Shown: positions 19,521-29,621 of the stretch, piece by piece
Position numbering within the stretch: the first letter of the stretch is position 1
Layout: every line of letters begins with the position of its first letter
NCBI GenBank assembly: GCA_001464155.1
Contig: LNEN01000219.1
Span: 1 to 53,879 of the forward strand
From: Cytophagales bacterium Ga0077538
GTDB lineage: Bacteria; Bacteroidota; Bacteroidia; Cytophagales; Cyclobacteriaceae
Length of the DNA stretch: 53,879 nucleotides
Direction: 5' to 3'
Notes under the pieces: model-generated
What the model was told of the DNA's origin: nothing
What the model saw: only the letters and a program-made list of their open reading frames with translations
The model's database searches: none
Made by a program: the position numbers and the translations under genes

Positions 19521-21021
19521 CTAAGCTGTGAGCTGTATTTCTTCTCCTTCTTTGTTTAAGAATCTGTACTCGGTCATACCCATGGAGGTATCTTTCTCCA
19601 GATTCACCCAGCTCTTGTATTTAAAGAACCATTTCATCCGTTGAGAAATGAAGCCGTTAGTAAAGTAAGCATGCAAGTAAGGATGCAGCGCCAATACCAA
19701 ACCCTTTTCATTCTGTCTGCTTAACAGATCATCTAAGGTCTTTTCAATCTGATCAGAAACTAAAATGGAAGCCGTAATTTTTCCAGTACCATTACAAGTA
19801 GGGCAAAGTTCTTTCGTTACAATGTTCATCTGCGGACGAACACGCCGCCTTATCGTCCTTCATGGCATCTTTCATGGCCTGGTAGATCATTCGCTTATGA
19901 TCCGGATTACGCATATCGATAAAATCGATCACGACAATTCCTCCCATATCGCGTAAGCGTAACTGGCGGGCTATTTCTTTAGCCGCTTCTACGTTAACTG
20001 AAATGGCAGTGTTTTCCTGGCTGTCTTCTCTATTGCTCTTGTTTCCGCTGTTCACGTCAACAACATGCAAGGCCTCGGTGTGTTCTATAATTAAATAGCC
20101 ACCACCTTTTAAACTTACTGTGGTACCAAAAGCAGATTTGATTTGCTTCTCAACACCAAAGTTTTCGAAAATCTTAACTCTGCCATTGTAGTACTTAACA
20201 ATGCCTTCCAAATCAGGAGAGATGTTGCGTACATACGCTTTTACCTCGTCATACAATTTTTTATCGTCAACCTGAATGCTGTCGAACGATTCGTTGAGGA
20301 GGTCGCGCAGAATAGAAGAGGTCTTGTTCAACTCACCGATTAGTTTATCGGCTGTTTGGGCATCGGCTAGTTTCGCCATGCCTTCGTCCCAAGTCTTTAC
20401 AAGATTGCGCAAGTCTTTATCCAGTTCAGCCACTTCTACACCTTCTGCAACGGTGCGAATAATAACTCCAAAATTGGCTGGCTTAATAGACGTAATGAGT
20501 CGCTGAAGACGCTTGCGTTCTTCGCTGCTGGTAATTTTTTTAGATACGCTTACCGAATTACTAAACGGTACCATTACCAGGTATCGCCCGGCAAGGGATA
20601 ACTCGCACGAAAGTCGTGGCCCTTTTGTAGAGATGGGTTCTTTAACAATTTGAACAGGAATGACCTGACCCTTGGTAAGTTGCTGGCCTATTTTGCCATG
20701 CTTGTCAATGTCTTGTTCAAGTGTGAATTTCTCCAGCTTACCAAAAATCTTTTTGGTGCGCACCAGCTTCGTAAATTTTGCTAACGAGCCGAATTGTGGA
20801 CCAAGATCGAGGTAATGAAGAAAGGCGTCTTTGTCGTAGTTCAATTCAATGAACGCGGCATTCAACCCCTGCACTACTTTTTTTACAGTGCCCAGGTAAA
20901 TATCGCCAACTACAAATTTGCTACCCTCTTCTTCGTTGTGAAATTCAACAAGAGTTTTATCTCGTAGAAGGGCTATACGGCATCCGTCCTGAGTCGCGCT
21001 GATGATTAGCTCGTTGCTCAA
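19521..21021 (-). pseudogene. rng: Ribonuclease G/E family, split by an internal deletion plus frameshift
   Basis: ORF 19792-21021 ends AMKDDKA|ACSSADEHC*; another frame continues RVRPQMNIVTKELCPTCNGTGKI (ORF 19521-19829). Confidence 0.85.
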
Positions 21022-21143
21022 AACAAAAATGATTAAATGTTAAAAAATGGACTGTATAGCATGTAAGAATGTTCACTTCACCCCAAACGAGAAAGGTTAT
21101 CTAGCAAACCAGATAACCTGTCTCCTTCAGAATGAAAGTATCA

Positions 21144-21233
21144 TTACTTCTTCTTGTGACGGTTCTTTCTCAAACGCTTCTTGCGCTTGTGAGTAGCCAT
21201 CTTATGCTTCTTTCTTTTCTTTCCGCTTGGCAT
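21144..21233 (-). CDS. Highly basic 29-aa protein MPSGKKRKKHKMATHKRKKRLRKNRHKKK (possible ribosome-associated protein)
   Basis: Clean ATG-stop ORF directly upstream of the RNase G gene; extreme Lys/Arg/His content. Confidence 0.75.
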   Translation of the reverse strand: MPSGKKRKKHKMATHKRKKRLRKNRHKKK

Positions 21234-21272
21234 AGAAATGAGTTGGTTAGCGCCTTCGAGTAAACACCTTAA

Positions 21273-21343
21273 CGGGCTTGTCCCGCTATCCCCTTTCAGA
21301 GATCCCAGCACAAAGCCGGGAAAATGCTGCCTTCGTCAGCATT
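21273..21343. repeat. Cluster of short hairpins between the TPR gene and the 29-aa ORF
   Basis: CGGGcttgtCCCG; CCCAGCacaaaGCCGGG; AATGCTGccttcgtCAGCATT. Confidence 0.45.
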
Positions 21344-21352
21344 GTTAAACAA

Positions 21353-22165
21353 TTATTTTAAATCCTTTAGGTAAGAATCTACAGTGGCTTGCACCGATGG
21401 ATCCTTATCCATATTTCTTATTTTCTCAAACTGTTCTTTGGCTTTCGCCTTATCACCAGTCTGCATATAAGCAACACCTAACAACAGCTGGCCTTGAATG
21501 TGATTGGGGTTTAGCGCAATCAGCTTATTCAGGCGTTCAATCGCGTTTTCATATTGGCCGGATTGAACCGACAACATGCCGAGATTGAACAAAGCTGTCT
21601 CATTTTTCGGGTCTGCCACCAAAACCTCTCTCAGCATCAAAATACCCTGCATAGGGTTTGATGAAGACACATAGGTGAGTGCCAGGTTGTTTTTTACCTC
21701 AAAATCGTTGGGGTTTTGAACCAAGACCTTGTTGTAAAATTCCTGCGCCTTAGAAGCCAAAACCTGCTGTTTTTTGACATCGAGGGCGAATGTAAAAGCC
21801 TGATAATAGTTATTACCAGTCTTTTTCCAGCTTTCAGTAGTATTAAAGAACGAAGCAGCCTCTTCGGAAAACCACGCAGCACTGTCAAAAACGCCAGAAA
21901 CTGCATACCAGCTTGCCAAAGAGTCGGCAAAGATAGCCTTTTTTTCTTTTTCAGCAGTTGTGCCGTACAAAGTCCGGAATTCTCCTATTTTCTGGAGCAG
22001 TTCTAACGGAGCTTCCATGTGGGGAGCATCTTCCTGTTTTACTTCAGTTTCGGGAGCACCACCTTGCATATCCTGCTCATTATCTACTACCGACTTGGGT
22101 AATTGAAACAAGAGCACGACCAAGAGGGCGCACACGATCACCAATATAATTCTGGTCTTTAGCAT
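21353..22165 (-). CDS. Membrane-anchored tetratricopeptide repeat protein
   Basis: N-terminal TM; TPR units NPNDFEVKNNLALTYVSSSNP, DPKNETALFNLGMLSVQSGQYENAI, NPNHIQGQLLLGVAYMQTGDKAKA. Confidence 0.85.
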   Translation of the reverse strand: MLKTRIILVIVCALLVVLLFQLPKSVVDNEQDMQGGAPETEVKQEDAPHMEAPLELLQKIGEFRTLYGTTAEKEKKAIFADSLASWYAVSGVFDSAAWFSEEAASFFNTTESWKKTGNNYYQAFTFALDVKKQQVLASKAQEFYNKVLVQNPNDFEVKNNLALTYVSSSNPMQGILMLREVLVADPKNETALFNLGMLSVQSGQYENAIERLNKLIALNPNHIQGQLLLGVAYMQTGDKAKAKEQFEKIRNMDKDPSVQATVDSYLKDLK

Positions 22166-22235
22166 TAAATCTTAAAAATTGAGTTCTAGGGAGATGGGCC
22201 AATGGTTTAGTAAAGAAATTCCAAAGGCTGTCGAT

Positions 22236-22562
22236 TTAATCTACGTCTTGCTTTTCGGCCTTATCAGCCAGTAATTTCACCTTTTCGCTATTCTTGATCT
22301 TGTTAACGAAAATTTTAGCAGGCTTAAAAGCAGGGATGTAGTGTTCATCAATCACGATAGCCGTGTTGCGGGAGATGTTACGGGCGATCTTTTTCTTTCT
22401 TTTCTTATTAATAAAGCTTCCGAAACCGCGGATATAAATGTTTTGGCCAGCGGCCATGTTGTTTTTTACCACACTCAGGAAGGCTTCCACTGTAGCATTC
22501 ACATCTGCTTTGTCCACACCGGTTTTTTCTGCGATTTCGTTGATGATATCTGCTTTAGTCAC
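22236..22562 (-). CDS. HU/IHF family DNA-binding protein
   Basis: MTKADIINEIAEKTG...NIYIRGFGSFINKKRKKKIARNI. Confidence 0.95.
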   Translation of the reverse strand: MTKADIINEIAEKTGVDKADVNATVEAFLSVVKNNMAAGQNIYIRGFGSFINKKRKKKIARNISRNTAIVIDEHYIPAFKPAKIFVNKIKNSEKVKLLADKAEKQDVD

Positions 22563-22698
22563 GCTTGTAAAGGTTTAGTACTCAATAACAAAGGCCCAAA
22601 GTTAACCCTGCGGACTATAATCGCAAACTCCGAAGCGCTGATTATCAATTTTTTACCTAAAACCTTGTTCGGTCAACGTTTTGAAGCATATTGGCAGC

Positions 22699-23736
22699 AT
22701 GAGCTCCGTTTTGATAAAGGATTTTTCAAAAAAGATAATTGCCTGGTATGAGGAACATAAGCGAGAATTGCCTTGGCGTATGGCGAATGATCCCTATAAA
22801 GTATGGCTATCAGAAATTATTCTTCAACAGACCAGAGTGAGCCAGGGTCTGCCCTACTACAATCGCTTTGTTGAAAAATACTCGAGTGTTAGGCACTTGG
22901 CGACTGCTCCCGAACAAGAAGTGTTGCGTTTGTGGCAAGGACTTGGTTATTACAGCAGGGCGCGCAACCTTCACAAGTGCGCAAAGCAAGTGGTGGAGAA
23001 CCATGAGGGAAATTTTCCCAACTCCTTTGAAGGATTGAAAAAACTTCCGGGCATTGGCGATTATACAGCCGCGGCCATTGCTTCTTTTAGTTTTAAGGAA
23101 GTAGTGCCTGTAGTAGATGGCAATGTATATAGAGTGTTAGCCCGTGTTTTTGGAATAGATACGCCTATCAATAGTCCAAAAGCAAAAAGGGAATTTTTTG
23201 AATTGGCTCAACAGCTCATTTCGAAAGAGCAACCTGATATTTTTAATCAGGCCATTATGGAATTTGGTGCGCTGCATTGCACACCTCAAAACCCTGTATG
23301 TGATGAATGTCCCTTTGCAAAGCAATGTGTAGCCAAGGCAAAAAATTTACAAAAGCACTTACCGGTAAAAGAGAAGAAAATAAAAGTAAGGAAGCGCTAC
23401 TTTTATTACAGAGTGTACCAGCAAAAGAAAAAACTTGCCCTGCGCCTGCGCGAAGGCAAAGACATCTGGCACGGCTTATACGATTTCGATTTGATAGAAA
23501 GTGCAAAGCCGCTGAGTAAAGCAGGACTTGAGAAACAAGTAGGGCTTAAAAAGTTTGAGCTATCCGAAGAATACAAACACGTGTTGAGCCATCAGGTGAT
23601 TTACGCACGCTTTATTTTGTTAACATCAAAACCCAAGAACAAGGAACTACAATTTTTTTCGTTGAAAAAGATAGCAGAACTTCCAAAGCCAGTGCTGATC
23701 AGCAAGTTTCTGAAGGAGTATGAGTTTCTAAAATAG
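22699..23736 (+). CDS. mutY: A/G-specific adenine glycosylase
   Basis: RELPWR...WLSEIILQQTRV, LPGIGDYTAAAIASFSF, C-x6-C-x2-C-x5-C FeS cluster. Confidence 0.95.
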   Translation: MSSVLIKDFSKKIIAWYEEHKRELPWRMANDPYKVWLSEIILQQTRVSQGLPYYNRFVEKYSSVRHLATAPEQEVLRLWQGLGYYSRARNLHKCAKQVVENHEGNFPNSFEGLKKLPGIGDYTAAAIASFSFKEVVPVVDGNVYRVLARVFGIDTPINSPKAKREFFELAQQLISKEQPDIFNQAIMEFGALHCTPQNPVCDECPFAKQCVAKAKNLQKHLPVKEKKIKVRKRYFYYRVYQQKKKLALRLREGKDIWHGLYDFDLIESAKPLSKAGLEKQVGLKKFELSEEYKHVLSHQVIYARFILLTSKPKNKELQFFSLKKIAELPKPVLISKFLKEYEFLK

Positions 23737-23852
23737 AGGAAAGGTGGTTATTAGCAGTTACTCAAGACAGGAATTGTCAACTGAGTATGCGATATTTGTT
23801 GTCATTAAGCCGGATGGCTAAGCAATAAAAGAGTAATTAAAATCAATATAAT

Positions 23853-24284
23853 ATGGCGGGCGTAAATAAAGTGATTCTCATAGGCCGTTTAGGCAAGGAA
23901 CCAGAAATTAAAAATTTCGACAATGGAGGCATGATTGCCAACTTCACGATGGCAACCTCTGAAACCTATAAAGACCGCACCACAGGGGAGAAGAAAGAGA
24001 TAACGGACTGGCATAACGTAGTAGCACGTATTCCGCAACAAGCAGACATTATTCAAAAGTATGTTCACAAGGGCGACATGCTGTATGTAGAAGGTAAACT
24101 GCGCACGCGCTCGTGGGAGAAAGACGGAAAGACGAATTACATCACCGAAGTGTTGGTTGATAACTTTACCATGCTTACACCTAAAGGCGGTAGTGGAGGA
24201 GGACAAACGGGTGGCTACGGAGCAGCACCTACCAATCAGGCAGCACCCATGATGGATGCTGGCAGTGATGATTTACCTTTCTGA
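23853..24284 (+). CDS. ssb: Single-stranded DNA-binding protein
   Basis: [20 protein letters not shown]...; C-terminal acidic DDLPF. Confidence 0.96.
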   Translation: MAGVNKVILIGRLGKEPEIKNFDNGGMIANFTMATSETYKDRTTGEKKEITDWHNVVARIPQQADIIQKYVHKGDMLYVEGKLRTRSWEKDGKTNYITEVLVDNFTMLTPKGGSGGGQTGGYGAAPTNQAAPMMDAGSDDLPF

Positions 24285-24286
24285 AA

Positions 24287-24886
24287 ATGATAGTAAGTAG
24301 AACTTTTATAAAGGGCTTGGGATGTTGCATCCTCAGCCTTTTTTTGTTTTCATGCGAGCGCGATTTTTTACCAAAGCCACTGGGTTACAATCGAATTGAA
24401 CTGCCTGCTCAAGAGTACCAACCCTTGCCGGATTCTCTGCCCTATAGTTTTGAGTACTCGAAACACGCAACTCTTTTGAAGGACACCTCGTGGATTAGGG
24501 AGCGTTTCTGGATTGAGATTTATTATCCAACATTGAAGGCCGATGTACACATAACCTACAAAAAATTGAATGGTAAAGATCAACTGCTGAAAGAACTGCT
24601 AAATGATGCGTATGTACTTACGGCAAAGCATCAGATTAAAGCTTCGGCTATTGATGAAGTAATTACACGCACCCCCAAAGGACACACAGCCGTGATTGCC
24701 GAGTTGGAAGGAGAAGTTCCGAGTCAGTTTCAGTTCACCATTACCGATTCTACGGAGAATTTTTTGAGAGGAGCACTCTATTTCAACACAAAAGTGAATA
24801 ATGATTCTCTGGAACCAGCCATCGAGTTTATGAAGAAAGAAATCATGCACATGATTAACACTGCGGATTGGAAAACTAAAAACTAA
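24287..24886 (+). CDS. gldD: Gliding motility lipoprotein GldD
   Basis: Lipobox [18 protein letters not shown]...SFEYSKHA; mutY-ssb neighbourhood. Confidence 0.85.
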   Translation: MIVSRTFIKGLGCCILSLFLFSCERDFLPKPLGYNRIELPAQEYQPLPDSLPYSFEYSKHATLLKDTSWIRERFWIEIYYPTLKADVHITYKKLNGKDQLLKELLNDAYVLTAKHQIKASAIDEVITRTPKGHTAVIAELEGEVPSQFQFTITDSTENFLRGALYFNTKVNNDSLEPAIEFMKKEIMHMINTADWKTKN

Positions 24887-24889
24887 GAC

Positions 24890-25360
24890 ATGCATCAACA
24901 CCAGCAGCTCATCGAAACATTTTACTCGGCCTTTGCCAGAAAGGATTTTAAAACGATGGCGGAGTGTTATCACAACGAAGTAGAGTTTGAAGATCCCGCT
25001 TTTGGAAAACTAAAAGGAGCAGAAGCAGCGAAGATGTGGGAGATGTTGCTTACGCGTAGCAAAGATCTCTCGGTTGTCTTTTCAAATGTACAGGCAACGG
25101 AGCAGCAAGGTTCTGCCAATTGGGTTGCTACGTATACATTCTCACGGACAGGTAACAAGGTTGTTAATAACATTCAAGCAGCCTTTGATTTTAAGGACGG
25201 AAAAATTATAAAGCACACGGATCGTTTTGATCTCAGCAAGTGGTTTGTAAGTGCCTTTGGTTGGAAGGGTTATCTGTTTAGTGCCTTACCCTTTCTTAAA
25301 AACAAATTCAAGCAGCAAGCGAAACAGACCTTGACGAATTTTATTTCTAAATCAAGTTAA
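24890..25360 (+). CDS. NTF2/SnoaL-like domain protein
   Basis: IETFYSAFARKDFKTMAECYHNEVEFEDPAFGKLKG. Confidence 0.8.
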   Translation: MHQHQQLIETFYSAFARKDFKTMAECYHNEVEFEDPAFGKLKGAEAAKMWEMLLTRSKDLSVVFSNVQATEQQGSANWVATYTFSRTGNKVVNNIQAAFDFKDGKIIKHTDRFDLSKWFVSAFGWKGYLFSALPFLKNKFKQQAKQTLTNFISKSS

Positions 25361-26472
25361 ATGTTAACGAACCGACAGAAAGATTTTTCTCTACCCAAGA
25401 GCATCACCTACTTGAATGGTGCTTACATGTCGCCCTTGTTGAAAAGTGTGGAAAAGGTAGGCGCAGAAGCGTTGCTTAAGACTCACAAAAACTTCGAGCC
25501 GAATTTGCCAAACTGATTAATTGTAAACAGAGTGATCGGATAGCCATCGTCCCTTCGGTTTCTTACGGCATGGCGAATGTTGTTAAAAACATTTCCATAG
25601 AAAAGACGCAGCATGTATTAGTGGCGGCCGAGCAATTCCCAAGTAATTATTATCCATGGCAGCGTTTGTGCGAAGAGAAAGGTGGAGAAGTAAAAATTAT
25701 TTCTCCTCCCCCAGCACGGGAAAATCGCGGTAAAATCTGGAATCAAAGAATACTAGAAAATATTACCAGGCAAACCAAAGTAGTGGCGCTGGGTAATGTG
25801 CACTGGGCCGATGGCACCTTGTTCCATTTATTGGCGATTCGCAAACGCACCAAAGAAGTAGGTGCTTTGTTGATTATTGACGGAACCCAAACGGTAGGCG
25901 CCTTGGCATTTGATGTACAAAAAATTCAACCCGATGCACTTATCTGTGCCGGATATAAATGGTTGTTAGGGCCGTATTCTCTTGGGCTTGCCTATTATGG
26001 TGAGGTTTTTGATGGAGGTAAACCTGTTGAAGAAAACTGGATCAACCGAAAGAACAGCGAGAATTTTGCAGGACTTGTTAACTACGAACCAAATTATCAT
26101 CCTGGAGCTTTGCGATATGAAGTAGGCGAGCACAGCAATTTTATTTTGGTACCTATGCTTCTGAAAGCCCTTGAGCAATTGAATAAATGGAAGCCTGAGA
26201 ACATTCAGGAATATTGTAAAGTCATTACAAAAAACACCATTGATGAATTAGTACAGCTGGGTTTTTGGATTGAAGACGAAGCGTACCGTGCTTCTCATCT
26301 ATTTGGCATTCGCTTGCCGTTGGAATTAGAGTTGAAGAAAGTAAAAGAGGATCTTCTGAAGAAGAAAATATATGTGTCCTATCGGGGTGATGCAATTCGC
26401 ATTTCTCCTAATGTGTACAATACAAAAGAGGATTTAAAAAAATTATCCACCACCCTCACCCGAAGCTTATGA
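25361..26472 (+). pseudogene. Class V aminotransferase / kynureninase-like protein, split by an internal deletion plus frameshift
   Basis: Fragment 1 (25361-25516) MLTNRQKDFSLPKSITYLNGAYMSPLLKSVEKVGAEALLKTHK...*; fragment 2 in another frame from about 25492: LRAEFAKLINCKQSDRIAIVPSVSYGMANVV...DALICAGYKWLLGPYSLGLAYYG. Confidence 0.85.
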
Positions 26473-27122
26473 AAAAGATACTAGCAGCAATCTGGATTTC
26501 AATAGCCAGTTTTCAGGCAGAGGCACAATCAGATCCATTGCTCTTTGTGTTTTTGAACAAGCGAACCGATCTACCGGCCTTGCCTAAGGAGGAGTCGGAT
26601 AAATTAATGGAAGGGCACATGGCTAACATTGGACGTTTGGCGAAGGAAGGAAAGTTAGTGGTGGCAGGACCTTTTGAAGGCGGTGGAGGAATTTTTGTGT
26701 TGAAAACAAACTCAGTCGAAGAGGCGAAGGGCTGGCTGGCAAACGATCCGGCAGTAAAAGCTGAACGCTGGCGTATGGAATATTTACCAATAACCTTTCG
26801 AACAGGAAAGGCATGCGTTGCAAAGGAACCTTATCAAATGGTATCGTATCATTTTATGCGCTATGGCTTGAACCTAACCAAGTTTAATGTGCAGCAAGCA
26901 GGCAATACACTTCAGAAGCACATGGTGTACATGAAGGAATTAAATCAAACCGGAAATGTAATTGCTGAAGCAAGCCTTGGTGAAGGAGAAGGAAGTTTTT
27001 TAATTATGAAGGGCGACCTCGACCAGCGTGTAGTCGAGGCAAGCCCTGCAGTACAAGAACAAGTATTCACCATTGAGGTAAAAAAATTGTGGGTAGCGAA
27101 GGGATCCTTCTGCGAACAATAG
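26469..27122 (+). CDS. Exported protein with two YCII-like domains
   Basis: Signal peptide; EGHMANIGRLAKEGKLVVAGPFEGGGGIFVL and a second, more divergent half KHMVYMKELNQTGNVIAEASLGEGEGSFLIM. Confidence 0.65.
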   Translation: MKKILAAIWISIASFQAEAQSDPLLFVFLNKRTDLPALPKEESDKLMEGHMANIGRLAKEGKLVVAGPFEGGGGIFVLKTNSVEEAKGWLANDPAVKAERWRMEYLPITFRTGKACVAKEPYQMVSYHFMRYGLNLTKFNVQQAGNTLQKHMVYMKELNQTGNVIAEASLGEGEGSFLIMKGDLDQRVVEASPAVQEQVFTIEVKKLWVAKGSFCEQ

Positions 27123-27130
27123 GGTTCTTA

Positions 27131-28867
27131 CTAAGCCAACATTTTTTTATAAGCCGTTATGTCTGTGGCAAATTTAATAACCCGCAACGGGTTGCCATCC
27201 TTACTTTTTATAACCGCATAATTGCCGAGAATGAAAACGCTGCGACCTTCTTTTGTGAGTCGCTCAAATTCTCCAGAGCGAGCTTTGCCGTTTGCTAAAT
27301 CATTCCAGAATTGCTGATACTCGGTACTGTCTGCATGCTCCTTCTTTACGAAAATTCTGTGATGCTTATGCCGGATTTCAGAGAAGGTGTAACCCATTAA
27401 ATTGAGAAAAGTGCTGTTCGCTTTAATAATGCTTCCATCAAGATTGAATTCGATTGAAGCAATACCGCTTTGATCGAGTGCAAGCATTCTGCTTTCCATT
27501 TCAAAATTACTTCGCTCCATGTCCTCTTGTGTGGCCGAAAGCTCCTCCATGTTTTGTCGCATTTCTTCTTCCTGGGCACGCATTTCTTCCGCGCGTTGTT
27601 GAGACTCCTCCAAAAGAAGCTTCACACGTTCCGTGGTCTTAGCCGTAATAATAGCGGAGGCAACCGCTTCGCTGGCTTTCTTGAGAAACTCTAAATGTCC
27701 GGCATCATATTTTTCGAACGAGGCGAGCTCTAACACACCCGTTACTTCTTCGTTAGAAATAAGGGGGACTAAAATGATGCACGCAGGATTCGCCAAGCCA
27801 AGTCCCGAAGTAATTTTCACATAATCTTGCGGAACGTTCGTCATCATAATTACGTCCTTCTCTACGAAACACTGACCCACCAGCGACTCACCAATCTCAA
27901 TTCGCTTATTGATATATTTTTTGCGATCGTAGGCATAGCAGGCTGTCAGGTTGAGATACTCTTCACCATTTTGATCCTTTTCTAACAAGAACAAACTGCC
28001 TTGATTAGAGTTGGTGTATTTTACCACTTCCCGTATCAACTCGTTGGATAAATTCTCCGTATTGTCTGCATGTTTGCGCAAAATTTCGCCAATGGTGGCG
28101 GAGCCTTGCGTGATGTATTTCTCTTGGCGTTCACGCTCTGCTGACACTACTAAATTCTCACGCATTTTTAGTAAGGCTTTTCCTAATTCATCATTTTCGC
28201 TGGTAAGCGAATAATCAATAGAAAGATTTCCCTTACTGATTTCTTCAGCAAAACCGATATTGTTAGAGACGTTAGTCACCTGACTTTCGAGTGCTTTCAG
28301 CGTAACGGCCTCAACGGAGGTTTTCTTCGCCAGATTAAAGGCCCACATGCCGTTAATAAACATGATGATGGTAACAACGGTTGCGTGAATAATAAAGGTT
28401 TGCAGATCCATGTATTCCAACTGTGTGAAATAGATCTCCTTCATACCTGTGTATTGCAAGTAAGCAAAGGACCCATGGTGCAGAACAATGTAAACCAGCA
28501 ACGGTAATTGAAGCTTCCAGTTTTGATAGGTAATAAGGAGGGCGGAACCTACCAAAAACATAAAATGCATTTCGAACATACCATGCATTTGATAAATGTA
28601 TTGAGCAGAGAACACACCAAAAATTACGGACAATACATATTGATATAAATTATTTTTGGGCAATAAGATCTTGGTTGCATAATAGGCTACGAGAGACAGA
28701 CCCCCTGCTCCAAAGGCAAAGAGATACGTGTCATAGAAAAAACTCCATAAAAAACCCACGGCAAAATAAATCCAGAGCGCAATGTTCATAATGCGGTCGC
28801 CCCGCTTATTGATTTCAGAAAAAATGCTTTTGTCTGCAGACATAGAAATGTTTTGTTGTGAGCTCAT
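27131..28867 (-). CDS. Membrane sensor with HAMP-like, GAF and PAS domains, no kinase domain
   Basis: Multiple N-terminal TMs; GAF region ACYAYDRKKYINKRIEIGESLVGQCF; PAS ALDQSGIASIEFNLDGSIIKANSTFLNLMGY; ends ITAYKKMLA. Confidence 0.75.
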   Translation of the reverse strand: MSSQQNISMSADKSIFSEINKRGDRIMNIALWIYFAVGFLWSFFYDTYLFAFGAGGLSLVAYYATKILLPKNNLYQYVLSVIFGVFSAQYIYQMHGMFEMHFMFLVGSALLITYQNWKLQLPLLVYIVLHHGSFAYLQYTGMKEIYFTQLEYMDLQTFIIHATVVTIIMFINGMWAFNLAKKTSVEAVTLKALESQVTNVSNNIGFAEEISKGNLSIDYSLTSENDELGKALLKMRENLVVSAERERQEKYITQGSATIGEILRKHADNTENLSNELIREVVKYTNSNQGSLFLLEKDQNGEEYLNLTACYAYDRKKYINKRIEIGESLVGQCFVEKDVIMMTNVPQDYVKITSGLGLANPACIILVPLISNEEVTGVLELASFEKYDAGHLEFLKKASEAVASAIITAKTTERVKLLLEESQQRAEEMRAQEEEMRQNMEELSATQEDMERSNFEMESRMLALDQSGIASIEFNLDGSIIKANSTFLNLMGYTFSEIRHKHHRIFVKKEHADSTEYQQFWNDLANGKARSGEFERLTKEGRSVFILGNYAVIKSKDGNPLRVIKFATDITAYKKMLA

Positions 28868-28870
28868 GTA

Positions 28871-29473
28871 TTAGAAATTTAGGTCTTGGTCAGAAGGTAG
28901 TTGGCAACCGTATGATTGCGTGGCAAAGACATTAAAGGTGGGAGGGGCTTCACCTTTTACAAGTGCTTGCAATGCCATCTCTGCATAATTGCTTTCTTTA
29001 AGTGTGCAGTAGCGGGTTTTATTATAATTTCCTCGGTAGAAAAGTTTTTGAGAAACATCCAGCACTACGGCCTGGGGTGTAGAGTATACTCCACAGGCAC
29101 TGGCTAACTGATCATCTATATCCTGAAGAATGGTTACACGATTGTCATCGATCATTTCAGTCGCTTGCTGTACATCCGCGTAGGCGGGGATGACAGCATA
29201 GATTTTAACCTTCTCATTAAATTGATTGGTAAGTGATTTAAAATGTTTCAGGTTAAAGCGAGAGCAGGGACAGTCAGGATTAAAAAAATGTAAGTAGAAG
29301 GCCTGATTTGCCGGAAATGAGGGGGGTAGAGAGATCTGTTGATTTATTGCAATGCTTGAGTAATCCGGAGGAAGGGGAGTGGGCAGTACATATTGAAGTT
29401 CCTGTTGCCAAAAAAGAAAACCCATACTGCCAAAGCAGCCAAGCAACACCCCCAATACAATAAGTTTTCTCAT
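28871..29473 (-). CDS. Thioredoxin-fold (AhpC/TSA-like) membrane-anchored protein
   Basis: N-terminal TM; FYLHFFNPDCPCSRFNLKHF redox-type motif; GVYSTPQAVVLD. Confidence 0.7.
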   Translation of the reverse strand: MRKLIVLGVLLGCFGSMGFLFWQQELQYVLPTPLPPDYSSIAINQQISLPPSFPANQAFYLHFFNPDCPCSRFNLKHFKSLTNQFNEKVKIYAVIPAYADVQQATEMIDDNRVTILQDIDDQLASACGVYSTPQAVVLDVSQKLFYRGNYNKTRYCTLKESNYAEMALQALVKGEAPPTFNVFATQSYGCQLPSDQDLNF

Positions 29474-29621
29474 GAAATTTACTCTATATACGATCCTATT
29501 GGGGAGGTTGGATCTATAACACTCAACATACTGAAATGTTTTTCTGAAACCAAATCTTATTGATAACAGGAATTTTTGCTCATTATTTGGTAAGTTGAGT
29601 TACCAACCAAACCAAAGACCA

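Noticed and set aside
19521-19829. Stand-alone 102-aa ORF with CPTCNGTG (DnaJ-like zinc motif)
   Set aside because: It is the C-terminal part of RNase G in another frame, not an independent zinc-finger protein.
21094-21119. AGGTTATCT...AGATAACCT hairpin after the 29-aa ORF as a terminator
   Set aside because: Nine-bp stem but weak downstream U-run on the minus strand; function uncertain, so not listed as a terminator.
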